DNA from: Mesodorylaimus sp. YZB2_4
Lineage: Eukaryota > Nematoda > Enoplea > Dorylaimida > Dorylaimidae
NCBI GenBank assembly: GCA_030248295.1
Contig: JASANH010000928.1
Location: 62,001-126,000 of the forward strand
Direction of reading: 5' to 3'
DNA length: 64,000 bases
Positions within the stretch are counted from its first letter, which is position 1. Each line of letters begins with the position of its first letter. Below the pieces are notes generated by a model that worked only from the letters and a program-made list of their open reading frames with translations, did not search any database and had not been told where the DNA came from. Positions 1 through 12,100 of the stretch are shown in pieces. Both the position numbers and the translations under genes were made by a program.

Positions 1-129
1 CAACAGATTTGCAGTCTTACACTCATAGTTCAGCTGCAGACTGGCGAATGCCGAGTGTGCTTGCAAACTGAGCCGATTTATGATGTCTTCTCCTGTCTCC
101 AGAGCCGAGTCACACAGGCATTTGATTGC

Positions 130-480
130 ATATTGCCGTCAATTGCTGGTTGTTTCGGCCAATTTTTCTCAAAATTGTAAGCAATAAAAAGGTGCATGTC
201 AGCGGCAATGTAGTACAGAAAAATATGCTATATTGACTGGTCGTCTTTGTTTTGCTTTTACTGCCTTTATTAAGTTTATAGCAAATTTTTACACTTTAAT
301 TGCAAAAATTCACAAAAATCTTTGATGAAAACTGAAAACAAAATATCAAGTCTCGTAATGATATCTGGTTGACAAAGCACATTTTTCTCCATCACATTAT
401 CGCTGACATCAACTTGGGTTATTGCTAAAACTTTTGAGAAAAATCGCCTGAAAGTGGTAGCTCTGCGAAAGTGTTGCGTT
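130..480. repeat. Dispersed AT-rich repeat, copy 1
   Basis: This stretch matches 57240-57520 in the same orientation with clear divergence. Shared blocks include 'caatttttctc', 'tattgactggt' and 'aaattcacaaaaat'-like runs. No long open frame is present. It is an old dispersed repeat of unknown class; the 600-960 stretch after it shows nothing I can name. Confidence 0.55.
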
Positions 481-532
481 CAACTGGCCTTCACAGCTGT
501 GTAGGGGCGGTTGCTGTTTAACAGTCAACTCA

Positions 533-603
533 CTGCAGTATATGCGGTATTGGGTAACAGTTAGGCAGTTAACCTAACAGTTACCCAACACCGCATATAC
601 TGC
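533..603. repeat. Perfect-ended hairpin around GCAGTATATGCGG
   Basis: An inverted repeat whose arms read 'gcagtatatgcggt' outward and 'accgcatatactgc' inward continues through 'ttgggtaacagttagg', with a few mismatches and a loop of only a few bases. It could be a tiny fold-back element or a hairpin-forming non-coding sequence. Confidence 0.6.
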
Positions 604-1001
604 ACCAATAGGATCACCAAACGAGCACACGACTTAATTCAGAGGCAAGTGCTTAGAGGCTGTCCAGCATAAGAACCCGACCAGAAATTTTTCGATGGAA
701 AAAGACTGGTCCAGGTACCATCAGACAAGGCAGGTTATCATAGACACACTGGCAGTTTCAAGTTTTGATCCAAAGGACCCACAGATTTCACAAATCACCA
801 GAGACAAAACTATCAGATCACCCTTCCTCACCTAACTTACGATCCAGTGCCCACTAACATGAAAAGATTTCACTTCAATCATGAAGCAAGAATACAAGAC
901 ATTCCATACTCTAGAAATCTCAATACATCTACAGTATCCTAGAAAACTGAAGAATACGCTTTTTTGTCAAGTCTTCTATCAGGTGAGCCTGATCACCTTG
1001 A

Positions 1002-2343
1002 TCACGACTGGACCACATCGGCGTTAATGTTTTCATCTTCGATCTCATCAAACATGTCGAACCTGACCAACGCCTGCCACTGTGCCAATGTCAGATCTGG
1101 CTTCAATTTGAATATGAACTCGGCGGCCAAAAGCTTCAGCGAAAGCGGCTCGATCAGACGCTGCAGGACTGATCCACCAGTCGTCAGGGCGAAAATGGCT
1201 CCACCAGTCGGCTAGAGCAAGCATGAATCGATTAAATGCTTGGCCGGCACTGGCCAGGAATTGATTGACAACAATGAGAGGGTGTTGAAAGTGCGACTGG
1301 CCTCGAATATTTAGGCGTCCAAAGTCGTGTTTGGAAACGAGTCCAGCCATTGGGCAACTGACTGTGTTTTCCACTGGCATCCATCAAACAAAAGGCACTG
1401 GCCGGCATCATTGTCCAAGTTGTCTTCCTTGTACAGAAATATGGTGAACGAGTTACCGCTGATGAGGTCAAAATAGTTGGTACAATTTCCAACAGGCACC
1501 AAAATCGACTCCAATGATGACGTGCTGAAACGGCCATTCTCACTGTCGGACATGTCGTAGACAACGTCATAGATTTTGAGATCAGGTCCCAAGTGGTGCG
1601 AGATGGGTCGTATGAACAGCACGTGCAGGCGATGCAGATGAACTTGGTCTGCGAATACCAGACGCGCTTGGCGGCACTTTTGCTGTTTGGTCCCCAACAT
1701 GGGTTATCTTAGGCTTGTATTAGGCTTAGGCTTAGGCTTAGTCTGGTATGAAACTTAAGCTAAGGCTAATATCAGGATTCAGCCAGCCTTATACTAGCCT
1801 TTGCCTGGGGACCAAACGGAAAAAGCCCGCTTGGCTTCCTTTGGGGAAGTCGAGCAGGGCACGCCCTGGTCCCAGTCATCGAGTCCACCAGCACAATCTT
1901 GAACAAGGTGTCCACAACTCGAGATTTCAAGACGAAAGCAATTGAATGTCAATTGACAAAAGACGAAAATTGTATTTTCCAGTCTTCAGGATCGTAGACG
2001 AATTCGATCAGGGTGGTGGTGGCTGGTCGGATCAGCGATACGCGATAAATGGTGACCATCTCGAGGCCGTCGGCTTCTGGAATTGCACAGCCACACTCGA
2101 TCCCAGCGGGCCCTTTGTGTCCTGGTGATCATCGAAACAGGTCAAACAAGGTCGCACAAATCGGAGCTGCCCATCAGCGTACCGGTCAATGCGTGCCACT
2201 CGACGCCATCCATTTCGCGTTTCTCCGTAAAGAATTCGAAAAAAGTCTGAATCTTACCGATTCTCTTGTTCTCTTCACTTTTTCCACACACTCTTCGCGC
2301 ACAGCCACAATCGACCAGCCGCCGACAGGAAAGCCTCAACCAT
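1002..2343 (-). CDS. Unassigned multi-exon gene or decaying gene
   Basis: Several minus-strand stretches look protein-coding but do not form one open frame. They include a possible start at 2343 (MVEAFLSAAG), a segment with EWHALTGTLMGSSDLCDL near 2210-2150, one with GLEMVTIYRVSLIRP near 2090-1960, a long segment from 1690 to 1313 containing VHLHRLHVLFIRPISHHLGP and FSTSSLESILVPVGNCTNYF, one with HPLIVVNQFLASAGQAFNRF near 1290-1215, and a C-terminal part ending FDMFDEIEDENINADVVQS followed by TGA at 1004-1002. Some joins have plausible GT-AG borders (for example GTAAGATT near 2258), but others need introns under 50 bases or lose frame. I do not recognise the family. It may be a real gene whose exon borders I cannot fix, or a pseudogene. 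Confidence 0.4.
1709..1741 (+). repeat. Short interstitial TTAGGC array
   Basis: TTAGGC occurs once at 1709-1714 and then as about three and a half uninterrupted copies from 1720 to 1741. TTAGGC is the canonical telomere hexamer of nematodes. The array is too short to be a telomere. It sits between two inverted 'gtttggtcccc'/'ggggaccaaac' pieces at about 1684 and 1807. Confidence 0.6.
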
Positions 2344-2693
2344 CCGATTGATCAGTTCCGACATTCTTCAGTTTTTATGCACAGCACAACCGTCTCTCAC
2401 TAACGCTGGTTCTTCAAATGACACTCGACCAGCATTCTTCGCACCATCTCACTTTACACTAAACAACACTACAATCCAGGGTCGACCGTACGCGGGGGGA
2501 TGCGGGTACAGTAAAATGTGGGTACCACTCCGAAATTGGGCTGTACTGACTTTTATGATTCGCGCGATAATTTGACACTGATGTGGATTCCTTTGTTTGA
2601 ACAAGGCCTTTGAAAGACAGCCAAAGAATGAATCTATCGACTATTGTCATGTCACAGAGGACTTGAGGACATATTCGACAAACACTTTTCACT

Positions 2694-2775
2694 CAGGCGG
2701 GAGTCGAACCCTCACCCGTAAATGCGCACCTGGCGTGAGAGGCAGACGCCTTAACCGCTGCACCATGACCCTCGT
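2694..2775 (-). repeat. tRNA-Glu-like sequence, probable SINE head
   Basis: Read on the minus strand it has an A-box-like GTGCAGCGGTTAAGG, an anticodon-arm-like CTGCCTCTCACG (CTC, as in tRNA-Glu) and a good B box GGGTTCGACTCCC. The sequence before the A box does not pair with the sequence after the B box, so no acceptor stem forms. That argues against a working tRNA gene and for a tRNA-derived SINE or tRNA pseudogene. Related copies lie at 30815-30885 and 44884-44945. Confidence 0.5.
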
Positions 2776-2829
2776 TTGGTCTCCTTTTTCGCATTTTGCT
2801 ATTTCGCGCGCACAGCAGACAACATAAAT

Positions 2830-4150
2830 TTGAACCATGAAGCTTGCGCATACCACGCGAGAAAAAGCCCCGCTTTTTGATCTGAACTAGTTTTTGAAAT
2901 AACCTCATAATCAAGGTCAGAATTCCGTCAAAACCCTGATTGACCGACCTTTGGTCAAAGTCAGGGTCAGGAAGAAAATTTTTTGAGGGGTTGGTCAAGG
3001 TCAGGGTCAGGTGAGACAGTGAAAAACCCAGGTCATTGGAACACTAAGCTGGACAGGGATGGGCGAAGTGACCCCGTAAAGAAATCTTTCTGGCTCTTTA
3101 GTCATCGGCCCTACAGTGCACCTGTTTATATTCTCAAATTGAGGTAAGATCATTGACTCTACAAAAAAAGTTGCCAAAATTTTAGGTATTTTCTCGCAGA
3201 TCATCTTATTTTGTAATCTTGATGCAAGTAAAGCGGACTAGAGCCTGTCTGTATGAAATCCTCTTGCTGCTTCAGGAAATGTTGCATCTTTGAAATAAGA
3301 GTGCGCACATTCATGGAGTTGGGGTTCCTGCTTAAATTTGAGTCATGTGCGATAGGTCGCAGTTTATGTTGGATTTCTTGCCTCTTATTTCCAAAAAACA
3401 TCGAATTTATGTAGGATGATAATATGGAGTTTTTAGGCCTGGTTTCTATGGAGGTATGGACCTGGTACAGTACGGGCTGTACCAGGTCTCAGTCATGCTT
3501 CTTCTGTTTTCTATTAACACAAATTCATAGAGCGCGCCATTTTTAAACCTGAACCTAGTTTTTTGCTTATCCGATATTTTGCACAGATTGCATCGCTTTG
3601 ATTGCACTCTATTCTTGACTACTCATCTGACCATTTGTGTGGATACTACGCTGAATGCTGTGTCAGCCACGAGTGCTGCATCCACACAAGCAGCATCTAC
3701 TTTGAGAACAGCAGTCAGTGTGTGTGTGTGTATTTCGTGCATGTCTTATCACTTTGAACCTTCTACAGTAGGTGCAGGCTTAGTCTAGTGTTTTCTTATT
3801 TGGCCAGCCTAAGACCAAAGAAGATTGTTTCTGTTCGTCGTGCTTGCTAAATTGCTTCAAAGTCTTCTGATATATTTGAAACATGCCATCTATAGTGAAC
3901 CATACTGCCCACTGTCTGACTTTTTTCAGTCGAATCAATAGTAGTGGACTCGTGGTCAGCAGGGCGGTCGTTGGAGAAAATACGACCAACCACAATCATT
4001 GGGTCAAGCACTCCAATTTGACCAAGGATCTGCCACTGCAGCCAAGGACAGCACTACAACCACACCTGCAAGCATTTTACAGTGCATTCCAGGCCAGACA
4101 TTGCAGATAATGATCAGAATCATTGGTACAGCAGATAAATCAAGAGACCC
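2830..4150. other. Gene-free stretch
   Basis: No convincing exon was found on either strand. It holds AT-rich sequence, a short GT microsatellite near 3720-3735 and short open frames without splice-site context. Confidence 0.5.
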
Positions 4151-4158
4151 CATTTTGT

Positions 4159-5838
4159 TCAGATATCAGTGTAGAGCACAACGACTCTGGTCTGTTGCAT
4201 GGCCGCGCCGAACATGAGGCCAGCCAGGAAGGACAGGGCCTGCAAAAATGTGGTTTGCATATGAAAAGGCAAGTGTCAGGAAGACTTACAGCAACAGCTG
4301 CACGCATGCCGACCCATCGACTGCCCCGATTGTTGGTGACCACTGTGTACCAGGTCTCGAATCCACCAGCGGCCAACCACAGCACGCACAGTAGAAGCAT
4401 AATCCAGCTGACCTAAAATGGTGATTCATTGGGTGTCTGATAAGGCGCACTGACAAGGACTGGTCGTCAATGTTTACTGGGTTATCGAGGCACGAACCCG
4501 AGTGCACTCTGTGCGTGCCTGTCATCACCGAGCACACGTTTATGCCAAAATACACAAGGCACTACAATAAACACATGGGGACACTCACCAGAACGTGGCA
4601 TCGGCAGCCACGGAAGACGCCTCGGTGCATATCCAAGAAGAATACGATCAATAGCAGCAGGCAAATGGCGATGGTGAACGAGGCCACAAACACCACATAC
4701 TGCTCGCCCTGGTGAAGCACAGCCGGGTCCTTGTAGTCCACCAGCAGCAGGGCCAGCACCACCGAGGAGATGATCTGAAAGCAGGACTGTCAGTGGTCTA
4801 ACAGCATGTTATCTTCCGGCTCCCATGGGAAAGTGATGCCGCGTGGCCCTTACAGCACTGTACACACTCATCGTCAGTATGAAACACACGATCAGAGCGG
4901 CAGCGACACCCCTGGGTCCATGATGGAAACATCACCCCGACTAACGAACCAATTGTGCCTTGACTCTGCGCTCCAGGCACCTGCTGCAGTGGCATCGGCT
5001 GACTGAAACATCAACCCGACCGGGGTATCCTGTCCTGGCCCGCAGGGTGTAGTGGCATGATCGCCTGTGATGCATCAACTGAATGACTGTACTGTGCCAA
5101 ACGACTAGCAATCCATCCGAAGTGCCAGGGTCCAGGCGGGGCATGCCAGGCTAAACAGGTGCTGGCGTAGCTTGCAGTCCCCACTGAGGCCCAGCAGCAC
5201 GTGACACTACGACCTGATGCTCACCAGAACGTGGCAGCCACAGAAGACCTCTCAGTGCATATCGAAGAAGAATACGATCAATAGCAGCAGGCAAAGGCGC
5301 TGCCCGCCTGGACTGTTGCTCTTGACCCAGGCACTTTGGATGGGTTGCTTCTAGCACAGTGCGGCCATCCAGTCGATGCCTGCCACTACACCCCCTCAGA
5401 TCTGATGCCCCTGTCGGGTTGATGTCATCGTTCTTTCCAATTGCCCTGGAAACTTCAGTCCCTACCACCTGGTGGTACACCCTCCTAGGAGACTGTGGCC
5501 AGGTGGTAGGTGCTGATACATCAACCTGATCAACCTGATCAATTGAGACCCCCCCGTCAGGTTGATGTATCAGTCAGTAGATGCATATCATGCCACTGCA
5601 GACCAGCCCATGACATCCCCAGTCTGGTTGATGTTTCAGCCTTCTTCCCAATCGCCCTGGAAACTTCAGTCCCTACCACCTGGCCACAGTCTCCTGACAT
5701 TGAGACCCCCATCAGGTTGATGCTTCAACCTTCTGTGCAGTTGGCCCCACCATCAATGTCCAAATGGGCACTTACGATGCCAAACCACTTCAACAATCCT
5801 GGCGAGGAAGTGCAATACTCAGCTCTGGCCACAGGCAT
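4159..5838 (-). CDS. MARVEL-like four-transmembrane protein, copy A
   Basis: Four exons join in frame at GT-AG sites: 5838-5776 (MPVARAEYCTSSPGLLKWFG), 4774-4589, 4412-4290 and 4239-4159 (ends LYTDI, TGA). All exons begin and end in phase 0. The product of about 150 residues has four hydrophobic segments: the SVVLALLLV region, FVASFTIAICLLLLIVFFL, VSWIMLLLCVLWLAAGGF and LSFLAGLMFGAAM. This layout and the short N-terminal 'GLLKW' start are typical of MARVEL/CMTM-type membrane proteins, which act in vesicle and junction membranes. That role is family knowledge, not seen here. It has the same exon structure as the gene at 6557-7429, so the two are tandem paralogues. The long first intron (4775-5775) contains duplicated debris of exon 2. 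There is no regulatory evidence. Confidence 0.72.
5217..5298 (-). pseudogene. Duplicated fragment of MARVEL-like exon 2
   Basis: Sequence 5217-5298 closely repeats 4583-4672, the 3' part of exon 2 with its splice donor ('ctcaccagaacgtggcagcc'). It lies inside intron 1 of the same gene. The copy is truncated and has small deletions, so it is exon debris from a local duplication. Confidence 0.65.
5415..5740. repeat. Local duplication in MARVEL-like intron 1
   Basis: 'ccctggaaacttcagtccct' followed by 'accacctgg' occurs near 5440 and again near 5655, with 'agacccc...catcaggttgatg' following each. The block is a diverged duplication of roughly 210 bp spacing with no coding potential. Confidence 0.5.
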
Positions 5839-6556
5839 GTTGATAGACCAACCTCACAGCGGGACTCGACTCGATACACTGACTCGACTGCTTCGCACCC
5901 AGAACATATGTTCACTGCTCTTATCTCCCAACATTCCAGTGACTCCTGCTTCCACCAAACTTTCTTTGCCCCCCCCCCCTCAATTCCACTTTACCCGTCT
6001 CATTTTATACAAACACCATTTGCCAGTGTTGAATCAGAGGGGGGCTCGACCCCCCCCCCCCCCCCACGGCGTGCAATAAGCATCCACTTTTTGTTACTTT
6101 CAGAACTTTCAGAACCCGGCCAACGCGTTGTTTGCACAGGCCTGTCAATAGTGTGCACAAAATGGAAATAGGTGGGCCCGGACTAAACTTCAGCTGACAC
6201 CTGTTACCCACCTGAACCAACTTTACCCACTGGCACAAAAACTTTATTCGAATCCCACGGATTCTTTTTTGCTGAGAAAGCTTCTAAAATGTGGACCGGA
6301 AGTGGTGCTTTTTCGACTCTCGTTGCAAAGGAGAATTTGAAAGCGAGTCAGCAGTGAATGCGGGGACCTGTTTTCGAATGGGAGTAAGACTAGTCGAAAA
6401 ATGGCTATTATTCACGAGAAAGACATTTTCGCATCACTTTTCATATATTTTTAGTGAAACCAGTTTTTCTCAATTCACAATCAACACAGAGAGCGAATAT
6501 GTGGCTATACTACTCGGCCAAACATGCACTGGTGGGGTAAAATATAGAAGCAGTGT

Positions 6557-7429
6557 TCAGAGATCCACGTAACGGGCTTGGTGCAATGATGCGAAAAATA
6601 CCAGAACATTGGCGAAACAGAATGCCTAAAAAAGTGTCATAAAAGTGACCACGTCCGGTCAGTCCACTTTGCACTTACGGCTGATGCGGCTCGACGATTC
6701 ACAAAATCCTCGTCAGTGAACCAGCCTTTCTTCAATTCGGTAGTGATCCAAGTCTGCACACCCGCCGCCGCGATCCATAAACACAGGCAGAGCAGGTAGA
6801 TCCAAGTGGCCTGAAAGGGGGTCGTGACTCATCACTAGGTGCTGATACCTGGGTCGTGGCCTAGCAGGTCAAGGCGTCTGCGGGTTAGACTGACGCAGAC
6901 AGGCTGTCTGCAGAGGGTGACTGGACAAGCGACCCAGAGAGGATGGCCAAAGCGGACAGGTGACCCAGACAGGCTGCCTGCACAGTCTGCCTGCACAGGT
7001 TGACAGGACAGGCGACCCGGACAAAATGACTCAGGCGGACAGGTGACCCAGACAGGCAGCCTGGACAGGGTGCCCAGAAAAGGTGGCCCGGCAGTGCAGC
7101 ACAACATACCAGAGCCCTGCATCGACATCCCGAGCACACGCTGTTGTGACAATTGAAGAAGTAGGTGATGAGCAGCAGCAACTCGACGGCAATGGTGAAG
7201 AACCCAACCACAATCGTGTACTTCTCTCCGTCATGATACTTCTTGATATCGGGCGCCTGCTGATCCTTCACGGCCTCCCAGCAAATCAAACCCACCACCA
7301 CAATCGAGAATATCTGAAATGACACCTCTCAGACCAGGCCTAACTCACTTCCGCACTTACTATGGCCAACCACTTCAACAAGCCGGGCACCGAAATGCAG
7401 TAGCGACCACGAACTTCGATATTAGCCAT
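6557..7429 (-). CDS. MARVEL-like four-transmembrane protein, copy B
   Basis: Four phase-0 exons are visible: 7429-7361 (MANIEVRGRYCISVPGLLKW), 7313-7110, 6810-6679 and 6625-6557 (ends ARYVDL, TGA). Donors are GTAAGT, GTATGT and GTAAGT; acceptors are ATTTCAG-, TTTCAG- and TTTTTTAG-like. The product of about 158 residues has four membrane spans: IFSIVVVGLICW, VVGFFTIAVELLLLITYFF, ATWIYLLCLCLWIAAAGV and AFCFANVLVFFASL. The second cytosolic turn carries a CxxCxC-type motif (CSGCRC) shared with copy A (CRC). It is best described as a MARVEL-domain-type membrane protein of unknown specific function, a tandem paralogue of the gene at 4159-5838. Confidence 0.75.
6885..7085. repeat. Degenerate GACAGG-rich tandem repeat in intron
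   Basis: Intron 2 of the MARVEL-like copy B contains repeated 'gacaggtgacccagacaggc' and related units about 25-30 bp apart. It is a minisatellite-like GC-rich block. Confidence 0.55.
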
Positions 7430-7439
7430 GCCGACCGTC

Positions 7440-9100
7440 CAACCAGCATCTAATCAAACACACTAGCACTCCCTGGCTCGAAGCCGGGCTGCCACGCTGA
7501 CTGGTTTCATACACGCTCGCGCGCACAGCGAGCGACAGCTGGCCCGGCATCGACTACTCATCGCATATTTATGCCTACTACCCCCCAATGAATCATAGCC
7601 GCCAAAGTTCATCACGCAATCCCCCCTCCTGCTCAAAGCACACTCACTAAACCCACATTTCATTCTTTCTCAGATCTGAATCCATAACACCAATCAAACA
7701 CCCAAAAACACAAAACCTTATCCCAAATTCCATTCTTTGCTACATCATCGTCGATGAACACGAACCCCAAATTAATTATCCAATTAACTCGTCCAACCAC
7801 TGAATTTCATTCTCCAACCACATCACCTTATCCACAGCCATCGCGATCAAACCTTGAGACACTGATGTGTCCGACAAAAGATTACGAATAGCCAACCTGA
7901 AAAAACCCCATATAAACTCACTTTACATCTCTTTAGTGTTTAATCAAGGCCCACCCAAGAAACCTTTCCCACATTCCACAAACCAAAAACCCCCTAAACA
8001 TAGTGTCAGCATTTTTCTAAACGTCGCGAGATGTCAGGGTTCCCACAGACTTGTAAAATTTGAAAATAAGGCTATTTTAAGGCTCCTAAAGAGGCCAAAA
8101 TTCAAAAATTTTGGCGGGAAAAAGAAAAACCGTTTTGACTATATTCACAAGCAGATTCAGGCAATCTACAGCCCCCATAAAATGAACAGCGACATTGAAT
8201 TTCACATTGATCGTATCCTTGTGTAACTAGCTCAGGAACAAAAATTATGACAATACAAATCCGAGGCAAATTAACGCCTTTTCGGCTTTATGGGCAGAAA
8301 ATCCAGAAAGTCAGGCTTTTCAGGCTGGCGACTGACCCTAGGGCGTTTTTCAGGCTTCTGTGGGCCCTGGATGGTTGCTTATAAAAAATACTGTGCTGTC
8401 TGCGAGATTAGTAGTTGGCAAGTATGGGCAAGGTCGGCCAGGTTACGGGGGAGGGGGGGGGGGCTTGGAGATCAGATCAGATTGTATGACTGTTTACATG
8501 CAGTACTGTAGGCTGGCTGGACAATCGGCCAGGGTTTGGTCAGTCACGTCATGACTTGGCCCTGCCCACATATGTACAATTTGATCGCTTTTGCTTCCTT
8601 CCTGCTGGACCTGAGGTTGATTTTGAGAAGGGTTCAGTGTCCTGGCTGGCCCAACAGGGGGCCCCCCTTGCCTATACTTGGTAGCTGGGGCCAGCAGGCT
8701 GCTTTCCAGTCGATTCTATACTTTTCTCTGCACAGAAAAATGTCCTAAATGTGGTCCTAGTTTGACAAAATTGACACGAATTTTCTTAGTACAAAATTTC
8801 CAACGAAAAACTTCGACTTCATTGATGATTTTAAGGAGCAAGCTAAGATCGCCACGTAATACCTTCGCCAGGTTTCTCACTCAGTCTTCTGATGAAAAAT
8901 GCAGAGTAAACTTCATGAATTTTATGCATCAGCAGCAGATTATCCCACCATCTAGGTAGTGACTGGACAGGCAATGGCAAATGCAGGCTGTCATACCCAG
9001 CTGCACACAAATTATATTTCAGAAAAAGCAAGACTTGCGCATTTTGCGAAATACTTCCATTCGATCATGCCATTCTCATCACTACAGAAAATCCGCCCTT
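7440..9100. other. Gene-free stretch upstream of copy B
   Basis: No exon with splice context was found. Contains C- and G-homopolymer runs (near 8448) and a possible hAT-like element at 8034-8368, listed separately. The MARVEL-like copy B promoter should lie just above 7430, but no clear core element is visible. Confidence 0.4.
8034..8368. mobile_element. Possible hAT-like non-autonomous element
   Basis: The left end reads CAGGGTTCCCACAGACTT, and the right end read inward reads CAGGGCCCACAGAAGCCTG. CAGGG ends are typical of hAT elements. No exact 8-bp target duplication is visible and there is no coding sequence. Confidence 0.3.
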
Positions 9101-9129
9101 CCCCCCGGTCGAGCTACTTCTCTGCCACC

Positions 9130-12100
9130 TTACCTTCGTCGACTCAAATAAACCTTGGCCATATGCAACACATCGTCCAACGGGATCTCTCCTTGCATCA
9201 CCGCCTTCCTCAATTCCGACACCACTTGATGTTCCAAATCCGTGTCTAATATCATTTCCGGCTAAAATATAAAAGAATCCTGCAAAAACGATTCCCACCA
9301 CGGCTCGACGCCATTATTTCAGCAGACTGCATTTTAGCAGATTTCAGCATGTTTTTTTTTTTGCAAATCAGTATCAAATCAGAATCTGAATTCCGTCCAA
9401 AGCTTACTGAATCAATCAAGCGTTTTCTCGGTAAAGACACAATTTTGACACCAAAATCGGTAAAAAAAAACTAAAGCAGTCAATTGACAATGTGCAGCAT
9501 CCAAAACTGGGAAAGCGGGTGCAGAAAAATTGTCAATTTTGTAATGTTACAATTATGAAAAAAAGGTTGATCCCCCCAGACTTTTGGCGTGTGTCCCTGC
9601 GTAAATCACATTCTCGAAATAAAGAAATATAAGTGAATAGAAAATAAGCTGATTGAGAAATATTTGAATTTGCCGCGCGCATTGATGCTCAGGTGCAAAA
9701 ATCTTATGACAATCGGGAGGGAAGCTTGAAGTTTGGAAAACCAGGAAAAGTCAGAAAATCTGAAAAATGTCTAGAAAATCACAGAAAATAGGGAATCTTT
9801 GAGCCAGAATTGGGGTTGTATTTTGAGCATTCAAACTGGCAAATTTCAATTTCTGCCTGGGCAACCTGGGAAAATAATTTTTCGCGCCGTGTATGAGCCT
9901 TGTTGAGATAAAAAAAGGGTTGAGCTGATACAAAAAGGGCTCAGAACAGATTTACTGGATTTGCAACTTCGATAAACATGTCCAAAGAAAGTCTCAGTTT
10001 TCCTGTTTTTCTCAGTTTTCTAATCGCTTCTCGAATTCCCTGACTTTGCCAAGCTTTTCTGAAACTCCAGAAATTTTCCGAGGATTCTCAAAATATCAGG
10101 AGCTTCTTCGAGAATTTTCGAAAATTTAAGGGTGATGGAATCCCAGCGCACAAAAATAATTCAACTTTTTATCAAAAATTCTTACCGTTTCCTCCTCCTG
10201 TTCATCCGCATCGGCCACGCTGCTACAACGCAAAAGTGACACTGACAAATTTTTTAAAAAATTCAAAAAATCATACTTTTCCGGCGAATCAATCTCCTCC
10301 TCCAAATCCAAGTGATCCAAATCTCTTCCCAAAATTTCAGCCTCGTCGAACAAGGCGAATCCATTCGACACTAATTCGTCATTAATGTGTTTCTCATCTC
10401 CATTTTCATTGACCAAAGTCAAAAAAACTTGTGCTACCCCTTCCTAAAAAATATTATCGATTCGCTCATCACCAAAACTTAAATTTAAAAAAAAAAACAC
10501 GCGCTCCGAGCGGGAATCGAGCCCGCACCCTGCAAACCTTACCTGAGAAATTTTGTACAACTCCGCCCACAAAACATTGTTTCCGCACAAATCAGCCAAA
10601 TATTCACCAGATTCGATCGTCCACGCCTTAAAAACACAAATGAAACTTTCCCGCCATTTTTGAGTTTGAATTGCCTCCACCAACACTCTGTTACTGACAG
10701 CTTCCGAAACCAAGCCCATGGCCGGGGGATCTCTCAAATTTCGAGCCATGAAAAAAAAACTTACATGGCGCGGAACATGATTTTCCAAGATTTTTTCAGG
10801 TTCCCGCAGGCAAAAATTAAAATTTTCCTAATTTCCCGGTTTGAAACTCCAAAATGCAAACTTTCCTAGATCTCCCTGATTTTGGCACAAAGATTTCTAT
10901 TTTCCAGGTCTTCCAGAGAAAAATCTAAAATATCACCTAAATTTTTACAACCTAAAACCTTCAAATGTAATTTTTTAAAAGTTTTCCAAGAGTTTTAACT
11001 AAAAACCTCCTATTTTTCCTGACTTTTCCAAACTTGAACGAGCCTTGCGCTCAGCCAAACTTCCCTACCGATTGTCATAAAATTCTTGCACCTGCGCATC
11101 AATGCGCGCGGCAAATTCAAATATTTCGCAATCACCGAGCTTTGTGCTACAAAATTTACAGCATATTCTCTGTTCTTCATTTGTGTGACGCGCACAGGCC
11201 ACCCCAAAACTCTGGGCAGGAGTAAGGATTTCCTTGATTTTCCCCTGGGATGGGGGGACGTCAGACACCGTTTCAAAATTTACATTACAAAATTCACTAG
11301 AGCTACACCACCAGTTTCGGATGTTGCCGCACCTAGTCCCTACAATTTACTCGTTTCTTCTCAAAAACGAAATGAATATCGATCGATTCGATCGATATCC
11401 ATTCCGATCTTTGGATCCATCGATTCTTTGGATATCGATTCGATCGATATCCAAAGAATCACCCTACAATTGTATCTGACTTTTCATTTCTTTGCACAAT
11501 CAACTGTACAATATGATGGACATTTATTGTAAATGGACTGCCCGATGCAGAATTGAATGCTTTATCTGCCTGTGATAGTGTAAAGGTTAAAACTAGGCTG
11601 TTTCATAAGAAAACTAGCCATTTCCGCTAGGTTCATTCTTAATGATACAAGCCACTCAATTCCACAAGGCCCACCAGCTAGACTCAAACCCCCCCCCCCT
11701 CCCACACACACACTCACCTCTCCGACTGGTGTCAAGCCGACCATTCGCGATTCGATTGCTTGAGCAGGTAATTTGGCGAATTCTCGAGGCATATACCGAA
11801 TTTGATCCAATCCGACCACGATTTCCGTCCCGTAATCGATCAAAAGCACCTAAAAAAAACTGAATCGATTCCAGCACCCAGCACTATGCATACACTGTCT
11901 ACCGTGAACATAGCACCATCCACTTCTTTGATCAAACCTCGATGCCACATCTTATCCTCGTCCCAAATAGCGGCGCACACTAACCCGACATCGGCATGGG
12001 CCACGTTCACTTTGGCATCGTTATTCAATTGTTTGGATTTCGAAAAATAATCGCTGAAAAAGAAGCAAAACAAAGTGACGGACTTTTCATCCACGTCATA

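Noticed and set aside
5940..6065. Regulatory poly-C tracts near the MARVEL-like gene
   Set aside because: Two long C runs are present but look like simple low-complexity sequence with no supporting motif.
11380..11460. Palindromic GATATCGATTCGATCGATATC cluster as a regulatory site
   Set aside because: It is a short ATCGAT-rich self-complementary run inside a Tudor-gene intron; nothing supports a binding function.
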